Assembly: GCA_032119795.1 (NCBI GenBank)
Contig: JAUMFO010000013.1
Span: forward strand, 1-64,000
Source of the DNA: JAGIBJ01 sp032119795
GTDB lineage: Bacteria > Actinomycetota > Thermoleophilia > Solirubrobacterales > Solirubrobacteraceae
Reading direction: 5' to 3'
DNA: 64,000 nucleotides
Positions within the stretch are counted from its first letter, which is position 1. Every line of letters begins with the position of its first letter. Below the pieces are notes generated by a model, which was not told the origin of the DNA, ran no database searches, and saw nothing but the letters and a program-made list of their open reading frames with translations. Position numbers and translations under genes: made by a program. This document shows, piece by piece, positions 1 through 8,146 of the stretch.

Positions 1-242
1 CGGGCGTTCAGGAGCTTCTCGATGGCCCCACGGGTGACGTTGGCGGCCTTGCCAACGGCGCCGCGATCGGCCGGCGGGAGCTCGGCGACGCCGCGCAGAA
101 TGTTCGGCAGCTCGGCCTTGCGCCCGAGCACGGCGACGCGGACGTCTTCGAGCTCGGCGGTGGTGCCCGCGCGGTCGATCTGGGCAGCGGCGGCGTCCTG
201 CAGTGCTTGGACGCGCTCGAGCAGACTGGCTGCGTCGCTCAC
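1..242 (-). CDS. pheS: Phenylalanyl-tRNA synthetase alpha subunit, N-terminal part (runs off window)
   Basis: The reading frame starts with GTG at 240-242 and continues past base 1. It begins SDAASLLERVQALQDAAAAQ and shows the N-terminal coiled-coil tRNA-binding arm of PheS, with the typical VLGRKAEL segment near residue 37. The enzyme charges tRNA-Phe as an alpha2-beta2 tetramer with PheT. The start overlaps the stop of the upstream methyltransferase gene by GTGA, so translation is probably coupled. Placement after rplT and an SpoU methyltransferase is the usual order. The catalytic domain lies outside the window, so the call rests on the N-terminus and context. Confidence 0.85.
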   Translation of the reverse strand, partial: MSDAASLLERVQALQDAAAAQIDRAGTTAELEDVRVAVLGRKAELPNILRGVAELPPADRGAVGKAANVTRGAIEKLLNA

Positions 243-1054
243 GTGGAACTCCCTGAGAGATCGGAGTTGGAAGGCGTTGGGGCGGGCACGGATCCGTTCA
301 CGAGCCCGGCGCGGGCGATCTCGTAGAGGGCGATCGTGGCGGCCATGGCGGCGTTGACGGAGTCACGAGCCATCGGGATCGTTGCGCGCACGTCGCAGGC
401 CTTCGCCACCGCTTCGGGCAGACCTTCCCGCTCGGAGCCGACGACGATCGTGATCGGCGTGCCGGCCTGCACCAGCGCTGGAATCACCTCGTGGATGGGC
501 ACCGTGTCGGCGATGCCGCCCTCCCCGGGCTCGGCGGCGACCATCGCGATGGTGGTGCCGACAAGCTGGCTGAGATCGGTGGCGCGGGCCACCGGGACCG
601 AGAAGATCGCTCCCATCGAGCCGCGGACGGCCTTCGGCGAGAACGGATCGGCGCTGTGCGGGCCAAGGACCACGCTGGAGGCGCCGAACGCATCGGCGGA
701 GCGGATCACCGTGCCGATGTTGCCGGGGTCACGGACGCCCCAGAGCGCCACGGAGAGCGGGCCGGTCGGCTCGCGCCACTGCTGCTTGTAGACCGCGAGG
801 GCACGCGTCGAGCTGCCCAAATGCGAATGCTCGGCAAGCAGGGCGTCGTCGACGGGGATCGGCCGCAGCACGTCCGGCATCGACGAGGGCTCGCTGCCCG
901 GCACGAACACCGAGCGGGCTACCCAGCCGGCGCGCAGTCCGGCGAGGACGATGTCTTCGCCCTCAGCCGTGAACAGGCCCAGCTTCTCGCGCGCGGCGCG
1001 GCGGCCGAGCCGGCGGACCTCTTTGAGCTTGAGATTGTCTGGGCTGGTGATCAT
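239..1054 (-). CDS. SpoU/TrmH-family RNA 2'-O-methyltransferase
   Basis: 271 aa. This SPOUT enzyme would methylate ribose 2'-OH in rRNA or tRNA using SAM. The N-terminal substrate-binding domain (about residues 1-95, like an L30e fold) is followed by the catalytic knot. Motif 1 is seen as RDPGNIGTVIRSADAFGA, motif 2 as VVGSEREGLP and motif 3 as IPMARDSVNAAMAA. The Asn and Arg of motif 1 and the Asn of motif 3 are present. It lies between rplT and pheS, where a 23S rRNA methyltransferase of this family is common. The exact target nucleotide cannot be deduced. Confidence 0.88.
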   Translation of the reverse strand: MITSPDNLKLKEVRRLGRRAAREKLGLFTAEGEDIVLAGLRAGWVARSVFVPGSEPSSMPDVLRPIPVDDALLAEHSHLGSSTRALAVYKQQWREPTGPLSVALWGVRDPGNIGTVIRSADAFGASSVVLGPHSADPFSPKAVRGSMGAIFSVPVARATDLSQLVGTTIAMVAAEPGEGGIADTVPIHEVIPALVQAGTPITIVVGSEREGLPEAVAKACDVRATIPMARDSVNAAMAATIALYEIARAGLVNGSVPAPTPSNSDLSGSST

Positions 1055-1130
1055 GCGTTCACGGGCATGGGTTTAGCTTTCTGTGGAGCCGGGTGGCTCC
1101 GTGGTCCACGGGTGTGGTCTACCTCAGAAA

Positions 1131-1169
1131 CGACGACGGGCGCCGCTCACCGAAGGAGACGACGCCCGT
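1131..1169 (-). terminator. Candidate terminator hairpin after rplT
   Basis: Bases 1136-1142 (acgggcg) pair with 1163-1169 (cgcccgt) around a partly paired loop, about 30 bases past the rplT stop on the minus strand. The following bases on that strand contain only a short T run (CGTTTC), so termination may be partial and allow read-through into the methyltransferase and pheS. Confidence 0.4.
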
Positions 1170-1199
1170 GCGACAAAGGTCAATGTGACCGGAGGGTGC

Positions 1200-1556
1200 T
1201 CAGGCGGCAGCCTTTTTGGCCTCTTCGGCGATTGCCGTAAAGGTCTCCGGATCGCGGACGGCCATGTCTGCGAGGACCTTGCGGTCGAGTTCAATGCCAG
1301 CCTTGTTGAGGCCGTAGATGAACTTCGAGTACGTCGTACCGTTCAGACGAGCGGCAGCGTTGATGCGCTGGATCCACAGACGTCGGAAGTCGCGCTTCTT
1401 GTTGCGACGGTCGCGGTAGGAGTACTGGCCTGCCTTGAGCAGGGCCTCCTTCGCGCGGCGGTAGTTCGAGTTGGCCTCGCCGCGGAACCCTTTGGTCCGC
1501 TCGAGGGTGGCACGGCGCTTCTTGCGCGCGTTGACTGAACGCTTTACGCGGCTCAT
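1200..1556 (-). CDS. rplT: 50S ribosomal protein L20
   Basis: 118 aa, the normal length for L20. It starts MSRVKRSVNARKKRR and has the strongly basic N-terminal helix and the conserved YRDRRNKKRDFRRLWIQRIN segment around residues 47-66, plus GLNKAGIELDRK. L20 binds 23S rRNA early in 50S assembly. The start ATG overlaps the rpmI stop by four bases (ATGA), the classic infC-rpmI-rplT arrangement. No L20-type leader structure was recognised. Confidence 0.97.
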   Translation of the reverse strand: MSRVKRSVNARKKRRATLERTKGFRGEANSNYRRAKEALLKAGQYSYRDRRNKKRDFRRLWIQRINAAARLNGTTYSKFIYGLNKAGIELDRKVLADMAVRDPETFTAIAEEAKKAAA

Positions 1557-1756
1557 CGAGTCTTGGCTCCCAGCAGCTTCTTCGCCCGCTTGGCCTCAGG
1601 CTCGGACAGCAGCAGCGCGGAGTTCAGCTTGCGCATGCGCTTCGCCGACTTCTTCTCAAGGATGTGCGACGTCATCGCGTGACGGGCGCGCACCTTGCCG
1701 GAGCCGGTGATTTTGAAGCGCTTCTTGGCGCCCGAGTGGGTCTTCTGCTTGGGCAT
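1553..1756 (-). CDS. rpmI: 50S ribosomal protein L35
   Basis: 67 aa, starting MPKQKTHSGAKKRFKITGSG, which is the canonical L35 N-terminus and fixes the start at 1756 even though the frame stays open further upstream. The rest (HILEKKSAKRMRKL) is also typical. The stop overlaps the rplT start. Upstream, 1757-1944 separates it from infC; the minus strand there carries an AATACT hexamer about 15 bases before the ATG and no clear Shine-Dalgarno, so an internal promoter is possible but not shown. Confidence 0.96.
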   Translation of the reverse strand: MPKQKTHSGAKKRFKITGSGKVRARHAMTSHILEKKSAKRMRKLNSALLLSEPEAKRAKKLLGAKTR

Positions 1757-1944
1757 GACGAATTGGGCAGTATTGCAGGTCTCAAAGCGCGGTGCGGGCT
1801 CACCCCAGCCTGCTCTGGCACTGGGGGAACGCCTGCTCCGGCGAGGGTTCGGAGCGCCGCGTGGCGGCAGCTCCTTGGCACACTGTAGAGGCTCCGGGCA
1901 GGCGAGGCGTCTCCGCCCCACCTCCCCGGTGCTTCCTGCAGTGT

Positions 1945-3267
1945 TTAGGACTCGTCTTCGGCGGATTCGCTCGCGGCCACCTTGGCGGCAGCGGGCTTCT
2001 TCGCGACGGGCTTCTTGGCTGCCGGCTTGGCGGCAGCGGTCTTCGCGGCAGCAGGCTTGGCAGCAGCGGTCTTCGCGGCGGCCGGCTTCTTGGCTGCAGC
2101 AACGGCTGCTGCGGCCTCGGCCTTGGTCGGAGCCTTCTTCTTGACTCCAGCCACCGCGGCAGCCACTTCAGCCTTCGTCGGAGCCTTCTTCTTCGCCGCG
2201 GGCTTCTTGCCCTTGGCGTCGGTCTCGTCCTCGGCCTCTTCTTCCTCGGCGTTGATCCCGGGCACACGTGCGCCGGTACCGAGGTTCATGAGGGGCTTGG
2301 GCTTGCGCTTGGCAGCGGCCTCGGCCTTGGAGATCGGAGCGGGGCCAACCTTCTTGGGCTTCTTGGGCTCCGGCTCGGGCTCGGGCTCAGGCTCGGGAGC
2401 CTCGACCTCGGCCTCGGGCTCGGGCACCTCGACGACGGGCTCAGCCTCGGGCTCGACCTCGACGGGGGCCGCTTCCGGCTCAGCGACCGCGGGGGTCGCA
2501 TCGGCGACCGGCTCGGCCTCTGCGTCGGTCGGGTTCTCGAGCGCCGCAGCGGCCTCGCGCTCAGCTTTGAGCTCGGCCTTTTCCTTGCGGGAAAGGCGCG
2601 GCGGTGCGGCCGGGGTCTGGACGACCTCCGAGCGCTCCTCGCCGGGGCCCTCAACGGTGATGCCTTCGGCCTCGGGATCCGGCGCGTCAAGCATGGCGCT
2701 GCCGGTGCCGCGGGCCTTCCAGGAGTCGGCGTCGATCTGACCGGCGATGACAGCCTTGGATGGGCTGAGCATCATCGTCATGTTGCGGCCGTCCTGCTGG
2801 GGGCGCTGATCGACCTGTGCGATCTCCTCCAGCTCCTCGGCGATGCGCTCCAGGATCATCTGGCCGCGCTCGGGGTGCGTGACCTCGCGGCCACGGAACA
2901 TGATCGTGACCTTGACCTTGTCCTTGTGGAGAAGGAACCGCTCGACGTGACCCTTTTTGGTGTCGTAGTCGTGCTGGGCGATCTTCGGCCGGAACTTGAT
3001 CTCGCGCAGGACGATGGTCGTCTGGTGCTTACGCGCGGCCTTCTGCTTCTGGGCCTGCTCGTACTTGTACTTCGAGTAGTCCAGGATTCGGCAGACCGGC
3101 GGGCGCGACTGGGCGGCAACTTCGACGAGATCGAGATCGCGTTCCTGGGCCATACGGAGCGCTTGATCGGTCGGCAGAATGCCGACCTGCTCACCGTTCT
3201 CGTCGATCAGACGGACCTCGGGGACGCGGATCCGCTCGTTGATGCGAGTGGTGTCGCGATCCGGCAT
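1945..3267 (-). CDS. infC: Translation initiation factor IF-3 with very long C-terminal extension
   Basis: IF3 prevents 50S joining and checks start-codon pairing on the 30S subunit. The core occupies about residues 1-175: TRINERIRVPEVRLIDENG, DYSKYKYEQ, the linker helix and REIKFRPKI of the C-domain are all present. About 265 further residues follow, rich in Glu/Pro (VEVPEPEAEVEAPEPEPEP) and then Ala/Lys (KKPAAAKTAAAKPAA), against a usual total of 170-200 aa. The ATG at 3267 puts INERIR at the family-typical distance from the N-terminus; an in-frame GTG at 3297 is the alternative. Neither has a good Shine-Dalgarno, and many infC genes use unusual starts. Confidence 0.93.
   Translation of the reverse strand: MPDRDTTRINERIRVPEVRLIDENGEQVGILPTDQALRMAQERDLDLVEVAAQSRPPVCRILDYSKYKYEQAQKQKAARKHQTTIVLREIKFRPKIAQHDYDTKKGHVERFLLHKDKVKVTIMFRGREVTHPERGQMILERIAEELEEIAQVDQRPQQDGRNMTMMLSPSKAVIAGQIDADSWKARGTGSAMLDAPDPEAEGITVEGPGEERSEVVQTPAAPPRLSRKEKAELKAEREAAAALENPTDAEAEPVADATPAVAEPEAAPVEVEPEAEPVVEVPEPEAEVEAPEPEPEPEPEPKKPKKVGPAPISKAEAAAKRKPKPLMNLGTGARVPGINAEEEEAEDETDAKGKKPAAKKKAPTKAEVAAAVAGVKKKAPTKAEAAAAVAAAKKPAAAKTAAAKPAAAKTAAAKPAAKKPVAKKPAAAKVAASESAEDES
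2021..2080. repeat. Two-copy 30-bp tandem repeat in the infC tail
   Basis: Bases 2021-2050 and 2051-2080 match at 27 of 30 positions (gcnggcttggcngcagcggt core). On the minus strand they encode the Ala/Lys repeats of the IF3 extension. A looser repeat (KKKAPTKAE in the protein, about 2115-2200) lies next to it, so the tail appears to have grown by slippage or unequal duplication. Confidence 0.8.
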
Positions 3268-3352
3268 GCGCCGGTCGAAACGTCTTGGGACCGGCACTAG
3301 GCGGAGTGGCGCAGCGTCACGCTACGTGCGGGTCGAGGGCTGAGAGAGAGCT

Positions 3353-3820
3353 TCAATGTCCTGTAATCATAGCCACACCGGCTGCCCGGACCAACGTTGC
3401 GAAGCGGTCACCCTCGCCCTGGGCCACCTCGAGCACCGATCTGGCGCCCTTGCAGCGACGTCGCTCACCGGGCGCCACCGCATGGTCCACACGTACCGGT
3501 TGGCCCCGCTCGTCTAGCCACACCAGATCTAGGGTCATTCGCATTCCCAGCATGTGGATCGATCGGGTGCGCGTGAGCAGCAGGGCGTGATCGGCCGGGA
3601 GTTCGTCGGTGCCAAGCAGGCCGCGCAGACGCGTGCGAAAGGTCTTGGCGACGTGAATGACGACGCCGTCGGCCAGCACCACATGCGGCATGCCTTGCAG
3701 CCGCGCGGGCGTGCCGGCTGGGTCCTCACCCTTACGTTGCGGCGCCCGGCCTTGGCGCCCAAGGCGCGTCGCCGCAGCCTTGAACGCCCGCCTGGGCCGG
3801 GTTCGGCCGGAGACCGTCAA
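3353..3820 (-). CDS. DUF192 family protein
   Basis: Up to 155 aa. The DUF192 core covers about residues 44-150: a VADGVVIHVAKT-like strand, TRLRGLLG, LLLTRTRSIHMLGMRMTLDLVWLD and the terminal RSVLEVAQGEG segment. Family members form small beta barrels; their biochemical role is not established. Start choice is open: ATG at 3820 overlaps the thrS stop as ATGA, arguing for coupling, while ATG at 3691 would give just the domain without the basic 43-residue leader. No signal peptide is evident, although many DUF192 proteins are exported. It sits inside the thrS-infC operon. Confidence 0.82.
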   Translation of the reverse strand: MTVSGRTRPRRAFKAAATRLGRQGRAPQRKGEDPAGTPARLQGMPHVVLADGVVIHVAKTFRTRLRGLLGTDELPADHALLLTRTRSIHMLGMRMTLDLVWLDERGQPVRVDHAVAPGERRRCKGARSVLEVAQGEGDRFATLVRAAGVAMITGH

Positions 3821-5772
3821 CGCTCGCGACGGGCGATCCGCTCGCCCAGCTCGCTGAGGAATTCCGTCGCCGGGCGGCTACCGAGATCGCCCTCGTGGCG
3901 CTGGCGCACCGAGACGGCGCCCTCGTCGGCTTCGCGATCCCCGATGATCAGCAGGTACGGCGACTTGGCGAGTTCGCCGTCGCGGATCTTGCGGCCGACG
4001 GACTCGGTGCGATCGTCGACGCTCACCCGGACTCCAGCGGCCTTGGCGAGCTTTTCGACCTCGCGGGCGGCGTCGTTGTGGCGGTCGGCGATCGGCAGGA
4101 TCCGGGCCTGCACGGGCGCCAGCCACAGCGGCAGCTCGCCGGCCGTGTGCTCGAGCAGGATGCCGATGAAGCGCTCGTAGGAGCCCATCAGCGCGCGGTG
4201 CAGCACGATCGGGCGGTGGTCGGCGTTGTCGGCGCCCGTGTAGGTGAGGTCAAACCGCTCAGGGGCTTGGTAATCGATCTGCACGGTGCCCAGCTGCCAG
4301 GAGCGCTTGAGCGAGTCGGTGAAGTGGAAGTCGATCTTCGGCCCGTAGAAGGCGCCGCCGCCGACGCCGATCTCGTACGGCAGGTCGTTGGCCTCCAGCG
4401 ACTGGCGCAGGATGTCTTCCGCGAGGTCCCACTGCTCGTCGGTGCCCAGGCGGTTCTCCGGGCGCGTCGAGAGTTCGTACTTGACGTCTTCGGCGCTGAA
4501 GCCAAACAGGTCGTAGGTGGCCTTGGCGAACTCGATGCAGGCCGTGATCTCATCGAGGAGCTGGTCCTCGGTGACGAACAGGTGGGCGTCGTCCTGGCAG
4601 AACTGGCGCACGCGCAAGAGTCCGTGCAAGGTGCCGGAGAGTTCGTTGCGGTGGAGCAGTCCGGGCTCGGAGAAGCGCACGGGCAGCTCTTTGTAGGACC
4701 AGCGGGTCTGCGCGTAGAGCTCGTAGTGGCCCGGGCAGTTCATCGGCTTGAAGCCCATCGGGCGCTCGTCGCCGGTGGACGTGAGGAACATGTCGTCGCG
4801 GTACTTGTCCCAGTGGCCGGACGTCTTCCACAGCGAGGCGTCGTAGAGCTGCGGGGTCTTGACCTCGGTGTAGCCGCGGTCGTCGCCCATCTCGCGGGAG
4901 AGCGCGACGAGCGAGTTGAAGATCTTGGTGCCGGCGGGCGTCCAGAAGGCCGAGCCCGGCGAGGCATCGGTGAAGTAGTAGAGGCCGAGTTCCTTGCCGA
5001 GCTTGCGGTGGTCGCGCGCTTTGGCCTGCTCGAGGAGCTCCAGGTGCTCGGCGAGCTCCTTCTTACTGAAGAACGCGGTGCCGTAGATGCGGGTGAGCAT
5101 CGTGCGGTCGCTGTCGCCGCGCCAGTACGCACCGGCGACGCTGAGCAGCTTCACGGCGCCGATCTTCTTCGTCGACGGCGCGTGCGGGCCGCGGCACAGG
5201 TCGGTGAAGGGGCCGTTCGTGTAGAGCGACACCGACGTGACGGGCTGCCCGTTCTGGCCGTTGGCGACGAGGTCGTCGATCAGCTCGACCTTGTAGTCCT
5301 GCCCCTGCTCCAAGAAGCGCGCGCGGGCGTCGGCCGTCGAGAGCTCCTCGCGGGTGAACTCCTCGGCGGCCTTCATGTGCTTCTTCATCTCGGCCTCGAT
5401 GGCCGGGAAGTCGGCGTCGCTGATCGCCACGCCCTCCGGGAACTCGAAGTCGTAGTAGAAGCCGTCCTCGATCGACGGGCCGATCGAGATCTTCACGCCG
5501 GGGTAGAGATCCAGCACTGCGGCAGCGAGCACGTGGGCGGCGTCGTGGCGGATCAGATCCAGCGCTTCCTGGCCGGAGCGCTCGGTGATGATCTCGACCG
5601 GGATGCCCTCCTGCTGGGGCGGCATCGGGCGGGCGAGGTCGAGGACCTCGCCGTTGACCTTGACCGCGAGCGCGGCGCGAGCCAGGCCCGGGCCGATGGC
5701 CATGGCCAGATCAGCGCCGGTAGCGCCCTCGGGGAGCTCGAGCTGGCGGTCGTCGGGGAGGGTGATGGTCAT
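3817..5772 (-). CDS. thrS: Threonyl-tRNA synthetase
   Basis: 651 aa, full length. It attaches Thr to tRNA-Thr. An N-terminal TGS domain (about 1-62, MTITLPDDRQLELPEGATGA) is followed by the second additional editing-type domain (HDAAHVLAAAV, about 76) and the class II catalytic domain with the Zn-binding Cys in KPMNCPGHYELY, motif 2 (LHRNELSGTLHGLLRVRQF) and motif 3 (VLHRALMGSYERFIGILLEH), then the anticodon-binding domain (about 550-651). It is the first gene of the minus-strand translation operon and is only 46 bases from the divergent aminotransferase gene, too short for a T-box leader. Confidence 0.98.
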   Translation of the reverse strand: MTITLPDDRQLELPEGATGADLAMAIGPGLARAALAVKVNGEVLDLARPMPPQQEGIPVEIITERSGQEALDLIRHDAAHVLAAAVLDLYPGVKISIGPSIEDGFYYDFEFPEGVAISDADFPAIEAEMKKHMKAAEEFTREELSTADARARFLEQGQDYKVELIDDLVANGQNGQPVTSVSLYTNGPFTDLCRGPHAPSTKKIGAVKLLSVAGAYWRGDSDRTMLTRIYGTAFFSKKELAEHLELLEQAKARDHRKLGKELGLYYFTDASPGSAFWTPAGTKIFNSLVALSREMGDDRGYTEVKTPQLYDASLWKTSGHWDKYRDDMFLTSTGDERPMGFKPMNCPGHYELYAQTRWSYKELPVRFSEPGLLHRNELSGTLHGLLRVRQFCQDDAHLFVTEDQLLDEITACIEFAKATYDLFGFSAEDVKYELSTRPENRLGTDEQWDLAEDILRQSLEANDLPYEIGVGGGAFYGPKIDFHFTDSLKRSWQLGTVQIDYQAPERFDLTYTGADNADHRPIVLHRALMGSYERFIGILLEHTAGELPLWLAPVQARILPIADRHNDAAREVEKLAKAAGVRVSVDDRTESVGRKIRDGELAKSPYLLIIGDREADEGAVSVRQRHEGDLGSRPATEFLSELGERIARRER

Positions 5773-5818
5773 GGACGATGGAGGTTAATCGACGATCGCG
5801 GCGGTAGCGTCGACCGCA

Positions 5819-6916
5819 ATGCCGACCGCTGATCTCACCGCCGCGTTCCCCGTCCTGGCGCAGACCGCCTACCTCAACGCTGGGACGTGCGGCCCGGTGT
5901 CGACCGCCTCACTGGAGGCGATCTCGCAGGTCTTGCGAGCCGGCGCCGCAGACGGGCGCGGCCTCCCCTACTACGAAGAACTCGGTGCGACGGCGGCTGA
6001 GCTGCGCGAGGCCTGGGCCCGGCTGCTCGGCGCGCCGAGCAGCGAGGTGGCGCTGACGGCCGGCGCCAGCGACGGGATGGCGCGGACACTCGCGATGATG
6101 GGCTGGAGCCCAGGCGACGAGGTCGTCACCACCGACGAGGAGCACCCGGGCTTGCTGGGGCCGCTCGGTGCGCTCGCGCGGCGTGAGGGTGTGGTCGTGC
6201 GGACGGCGCCGTGGGATGCGGTGGCTCGCGCGGTCGGCCCGGCCACGAAGCTGATCGCCGTCAGTCACGTGAGTTGGCTGCGCGGCGCCGTGATCGATCT
6301 CGCTCCGCTGGCGGCCACCGGCCTTCCGGTCCTGCTCGACGGTGCGCAGTCGGCCGGCGCGATGGCGGTCGATCTCGCGGCACTACGCCAGCAGGGCGTC
6401 GTGGCGTACGCGGCGGCGGGCCAGAAGTGGACGTGCGGCCCTGTGGGGACTGGTGCGCTGTGGATCGACGAGCTTTGGGCCCCCGACCGCGGGATCGGCG
6501 TGTGGCCGACCTACGAGGGGCTCCAGGACCCCGCGAGCGGCCTCGACGCCATGCCCTGGCCGCAGGCCCGACGATTCGACGCGCCGTCGATCAGCCTCGA
6601 GGCCCACGCCGGCATGCTCGCGGCGCTGACGGTGCTTGAGCACCACGGGTGGGCGGCCGTCCATGCTGAGGGCGTCGCGCGGGCTGCTCGCGCCGCTGAG
6701 GCGCTTCGCGAGGCGGGCGCCCGGGTGCTCGACCGCGGCCCGTCGACGTTGGTGACGTGGTCGGTCGACGACGTCGACGACGTCATCGCCCGCGCCTACG
6801 CTGCGGGCGTCGTGATCCGGGGCTTCCCGGGACTCCCCTACGTTCGCGCGTCGATCGGTGCGTGGACGACCGACGAGCACGTCGACCGGCTGGTGGCCGT
6901 CGCAGCCGCGTCTTAG
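5819..6916 (+). CDS. Class V aminotransferase (PLP-dependent, cysteine-desulfurase-like fold)
   Basis: 365 aa. Fold-type I PLP enzyme: VSHVSWLRGAVID carries the ring-stacking His, LLDGAQSAGA the PLP-N1 aspartate, and AAAGQKWTCGPVGTGALWI the Schiff-base Lys. The N-terminus YLNAGTCGPVS resembles the substrate loop of class V enzymes such as isopenicillin-N-epimerase-like and kynureninase-like proteins. No catalytic Cys loop of SufS/IscS type is obvious, so a desulfurase role is not assumed; the substrate is unknown. It is transcribed alone, divergent from thrS. Confidence 0.85.
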   Translation: MPTADLTAAFPVLAQTAYLNAGTCGPVSTASLEAISQVLRAGAADGRGLPYYEELGATAAELREAWARLLGAPSSEVALTAGASDGMARTLAMMGWSPGDEVVTTDEEHPGLLGPLGALARREGVVVRTAPWDAVARAVGPATKLIAVSHVSWLRGAVIDLAPLAATGLPVLLDGAQSAGAMAVDLAALRQQGVVAYAAAGQKWTCGPVGTGALWIDELWAPDRGIGVWPTYEGLQDPASGLDAMPWPQARRFDAPSISLEAHAGMLAALTVLEHHGWAAVHAEGVARAARAAEALREAGARVLDRGPSTLVTWSVDDVDDVIARAYAAGVVIRGFPGLPYVRASIGAWTTDEHVDRLVAVAAAS

Positions 6917-6958
6917 TGGGCCGCTCGCGGCGCCGACCAGCCGTCGGCGCAAGGCGAG

Positions 6959-7669
6959 CTAGTCGAGGCTCTTGTGCTTCGTTGCCCGGGCGTGCAGCAG
7001 CGCGTTGAACTCGGCGGAGAACGCCGCACCGCCGACGCAGAGGATCGCGCCAACGGCGAAGATCGACGACGCCCACTCGTTGCCCTCCAGGAAGCCGAGC
7101 ATCGCGAAGATTGCGGCGCAACCGGCGAGGAAGAACGGCCGCGCGGAGTCGATCAGGCTGGTCGTCGACCGGGCAAAGCCCTCGACGTCGGCCCCCGCTG
7201 CGCGATCTTTGGCCTCAGATCCGGCCTTCACGGCGCGGTCTTTGGCGTCGCTGGCGGCGGCGCCAGCCTTCTCGCGGGCGCGCCCCATGCCGCTGCGCAT
7301 GCGGCCGCCGGTCTCCTTGGCGGCGCCAGCGGCGCGCTCTTTGGCGGCGTCGGCTTTGACCTTCGCGGCGTCGGCCTTCTCTTTGGCGGCCGCCGTGGTC
7401 TTGTCCTTCGCCGCCCCGACCTTGGCCTTCGACGCGCCGGCCGCAGCGCCGGCTCGCGCCTTCACGGCGTCGGCCGCGGCAGACACGCCCGCGTCTGAGG
7501 AGTCATCGGCGACGACGACCGCGGAGTCCGTCGAGTCCGCCGGGGTGACGTCGGCGAACGGATCGATCGGCTCAGCTTCCGCGGCCTCGACGACCTCGGT
7601 CGGTTCCTCGATCACCGTCGGTTCCTCGGCCGCCTGGCCGCCAGCGTCATTGGACTTGGAGGTCGGCAT
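6959..7669 (-). CDS. Ala/Lys-repeat helical protein with C-terminal membrane anchor
   Basis: 236 aa from ATG 7669 (an in-frame GTG/ATG further upstream is less likely). An acidic N-terminus rich in Glu/Thr (about 10-60) leads into a long Ala/Lys/Glu helix of about 90 residues with LEA-like spacing (AAKEKADAAKVKADAAKERA), then two membrane segments near the C-terminus (PFFLAGCAAIFAMLGFL and ASSIFAVGAILCVGGAAF). The topology suggests both termini on one side of the membrane. I do not recognise a named family; the repeat composition resembles stress-type LEA helices. It stands alone between a convergent aminotransferase gene and tRNA-Cys. Confidence 0.75.
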   Translation of the reverse strand: MPTSKSNDAGGQAAEEPTVIEEPTEVVEAAEAEPIDPFADVTPADSTDSAVVVADDSSDAGVSAAADAVKARAGAAAGASKAKVGAAKDKTTAAAKEKADAAKVKADAAKERAAGAAKETGGRMRSGMGRAREKAGAAASDAKDRAVKAGSEAKDRAAGADVEGFARSTTSLIDSARPFFLAGCAAIFAMLGFLEGNEWASSIFAVGAILCVGGAAFSAEFNALLHARATKHKSLD

Positions 7670-7726
7670 GGCCAGCAGGCTACCCCGCGCCCCAGCGGCG
7701 CGCGAGTGCAAACGCGGCCAGAACGA

Positions 7727-7760
7727 TCAAGGGCCTCCCGCTTTCGCAGGAGGCCCTTGA
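7727..7760 (-). terminator. Strong hairpin downstream of tRNA-Cys
   Basis: A perfect 12-bp stem (tcaagggcctcc 7727-7738 with ggaggcccttga 7749-7760) around a 10-base loop lies directly behind the tRNA-Cys gene on the minus strand. The downstream T content on that strand is modest, so it could also serve as a processing boundary. Confidence 0.6.
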
Positions 7761-7766
7761 AGAAAA

Positions 7767-7837
7767 AGGCACCGACCAGATTTGAACTGGTGTACACGGC
7801 TTTGCAGGCCGCTGCGTAACCCCTCCGCCACGGTGCC
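7767..7837 (-). tRNA. tRNA-Cys (GCA)
   Basis: 71 nt. On the minus strand the acceptor GGCACCG pairs with CGGTGCC, the anticodon loop reads CTGCAAA with anticodon GCA, the T arm contains GTTCAAATC, and the discriminator base is U as expected for tRNA-Cys. CCA is not encoded. Confidence 0.95.
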
Positions 7838-7943
7838 GGGGCCTAGGCATCCTACGCATTTGGGCGCGCGTCGCGTCGCGGCGCCGATTGCTAAGGTTCT
7901 CGCCCGGCCGGTCTTGGAGCACTTCGCTCCCAGAACAGCCCCG

Positions 7944-8017
7944 GGGCCTATAGCTCAGTTGGTTAGAGTGCTCGCTTGACATGCGAGAGGTCACAAGTTC
8001 GAGTCTTGTTAGGCCCA
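7944..8017 (+). tRNA. tRNA-Val (GAC)
   Basis: 74 nt. Acceptor GGGCCTA pairs with TAGGCCC; D arm GCTCAGTTGGTTAGAGTGC; anticodon stem CTCGC/GCGAG with loop TTGACAT gives anticodon GAC; T arm GTTCGAGTC. Discriminator A; CCA is not encoded. It is divergent from the tRNA-Cys gene about 106 bases away. Confidence 0.96.
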
Positions 8018-8022
8018 TCATG

Positions 8023-8057
8023 AAACGGTCCGCTTCGGCGGGCCGTTTTTTGTTTTC
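8023..8057 (+). terminator. Rho-independent terminator of tRNA-Val
   Basis: aaacggtccgc (8023-8033), loop ttcg, gcgggccgttt (8038-8048) form a stem with a stable UUCG-type loop and one G-U pair, followed by a T-rich run (tttttttgtttt). It begins five bases past the tRNA. Confidence 0.9.
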
Positions 8058-8146
8058 CTGCGCTGTGCGGGCGTTCCGCCGGTTGCCGGGCAGGCGGCCG
8101 CGCAGCGTCACGCTGCCCCGCCGCCCGGCCTGGGAAGGTAGGTGGG

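Noticed and set aside
1757..1944. L20-binding leader or autoregulatory RNA between infC and rpmI
   Set aside because: No recognisable L20 leader pseudoknot elements could be made out by eye; a covariance search would be needed.
5773..5818. T-box leader for thrS
   Set aside because: Only 46 bases separate thrS from the divergent gene, far too short for a T-box.
3895..5832. Long open frame (about 645 codons) antisense to thrS
   Set aside because: Repetitive Ala/Val/Gly/Glu composition without domains. Codon mirroring in very GC-rich sequence keeps the opposite strand open, and thrS is unquestionable.
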